Both the position numbers and the translations under genes were made by a program. This document shows, piece by piece, positions 63,676 to 64,000 of a stretch of DNA of 64,000 nucleotides; the first letter of the stretch is position 1, and every line of letters begins with the position of its first letter. The DNA is from Bordetella parapertussis (lineage in GTDB: Bacteria > Pseudomonadota > Gammaproteobacteria > Burkholderiales > Burkholderiaceae_B): NCBI GenBank assembly GCA_945872285.1, contig CAMBZR010000007.1, positions 1-64,000 on the forward strand, in the 5' to 3' direction. Below the pieces are notes generated by a model. The model was not told the DNA's origin. It saw only the letters and a list, made by a program, of their open reading frames with translations, and searched no databases.

Positions 63676-64000
63676 TCACCAGGCCAGCGTCTCAAGTAAA
63701 AAAGTAGTCGCAACCGCGGCAATTAAGAGGGCGGTAGTCCAGTTCCGGTCTAGCGCGTTAGGTTGGCTTTCAACAAAACGGTACAGAAGTGCGCCGGCTC
63801 CAACCGAGCTCAGTACCGCGAGCAGCATCCCCGCGGCATTGAGCAGTACACCGGTCGAAAAAAATCGAGCCCAAAGCGCATTCACGCCAATCACGAAGCC
63901 ATAGTGAATCAAAAAAATTGAATACGAGCGTTGACCCAACCACGTGAGCAGGCCGGGACTAGGCCATTTGGCCAGCCAGCCGCGCTGGCCCGCGACTGCG
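63676..64000 (-). CDS. Membrane acyltransferase family 3 protein (5' end beyond window)
   Basis: The minus-strand frame is open to the right edge (about 107 codons visible, the C-terminal part). It reads WLGQRSYSIFLIHYGFVIGV, then three further hydrophobic helices and YRFVESQPNALDR, typical of the end of acyltransferase-3 (OatA/NodX-type) membrane proteins. These acetylate or acylate surface sugars. It is convergent with metH, 9 bp apart. Substrate and full length cannot be seen. Confidence 0.75.
   Translation of the reverse strand, partial: AVAGQRGWLAKWPSPGLLTWLGQRSYSIFLIHYGFVIGVNALWARFFSTGVLLNAAGMLLAVLSSVGAGALLYRFVESQPNALDRNWTTALLIAAVATTFLLETLAW

Overview
The window is a moderately GC-rich, gene-dense bacterial chromosome segment. 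Gene content and order point to the Betaproteobacteria, order Burkholderiales, most like Alcaligenaceae. The signs are rsmB–DUF4390–ntrY–ntrX, the lptCAB–hpf–ptsN–hprK–rapZ block, a Bug-type tricarboxylate receptor, a giant DUF3683 oxidoreductase and a ubiE–Tim44–ubiJ–ubiB operon. The family assignment is inference. I saw no rRNA, tRNA, prophage or CRISPR array. About 65 protein genes cover nearly the whole window.

Layout. 1–7.3 kb: dprA (cut by the left edge), a decayed IS200/IS605-type element, def, a SemiSWEET gene, then fmt and rimO on the other strand. 6–11 kb: rsmB, a DUF4390 gene, and the NtrY/NtrX two-component pair. 11–18.7 kb: xdhC, a TauE/SafE exporter, bioC, comF, trmL, a Bug receptor, gpsA, secB, grxC and a rhodanese. 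18.7–25.4 kb: gpmA, envC, ctpA, moeB, slmA, a HAD nucleotidase and argB. 25.5–29.9 kb: a TlpA-like thioredoxin, a DolP-like lipoprotein, a DiaA/GmhA isomerase, yraN, rsmI and rlpA. 29.9–36.7 kb: rapZ, hprK, ptsN, hpf, lptB, lptA, lptC, kdsC and kdsD, the LPS-export and nitrogen-PTS cluster, with no rpoN at its usual place. 36.8–43.7 kb: apt, ilvA, a YqaA-like membrane protein and the 1312-residue FAD/Fe-S oxidoreductase. 43.7–48.3 kb: 5-oxoprolinase pxpBCA and phoBR. 48.4–54 kb: ubiE, Tim44-like, ubiJ, ubiB, a di-iron ferritin-like protein and rfaE2. 54–56.5 kb: pcm, thiD, thiG. 56.6–63.7 kb: a B12 neighbourhood with btuF, btuB, a cobalamin riboswitch and a methionine synthase split into two overlapping reading frames. 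The right edge cuts a membrane acyltransferase.

How genes work together. Envelope building is the main theme: LPS transport (lptABC), Kdo and heptose precursors (kdsC, kdsD, rfaE2), septal peptidoglycan remodelling (envC, rlpA, ctpA), outer-membrane lipoproteins and SecB export. A second theme is ubiquinone synthesis. A third is B12-dependent methionine synthesis: the receptor gene carries its own cobalamin riboswitch and diverges from the B12-using enzyme.

Most of the window is ordinary housekeeping. The points most worth a second look are the split metH, an R2-like di-iron protein inside a ubiquinone operon, an NtrX regulator without an AAA+ domain together with a missing rpoN, the decayed transposon between dprA and def, and five convergent gene pairs whose 3' ends overlap.
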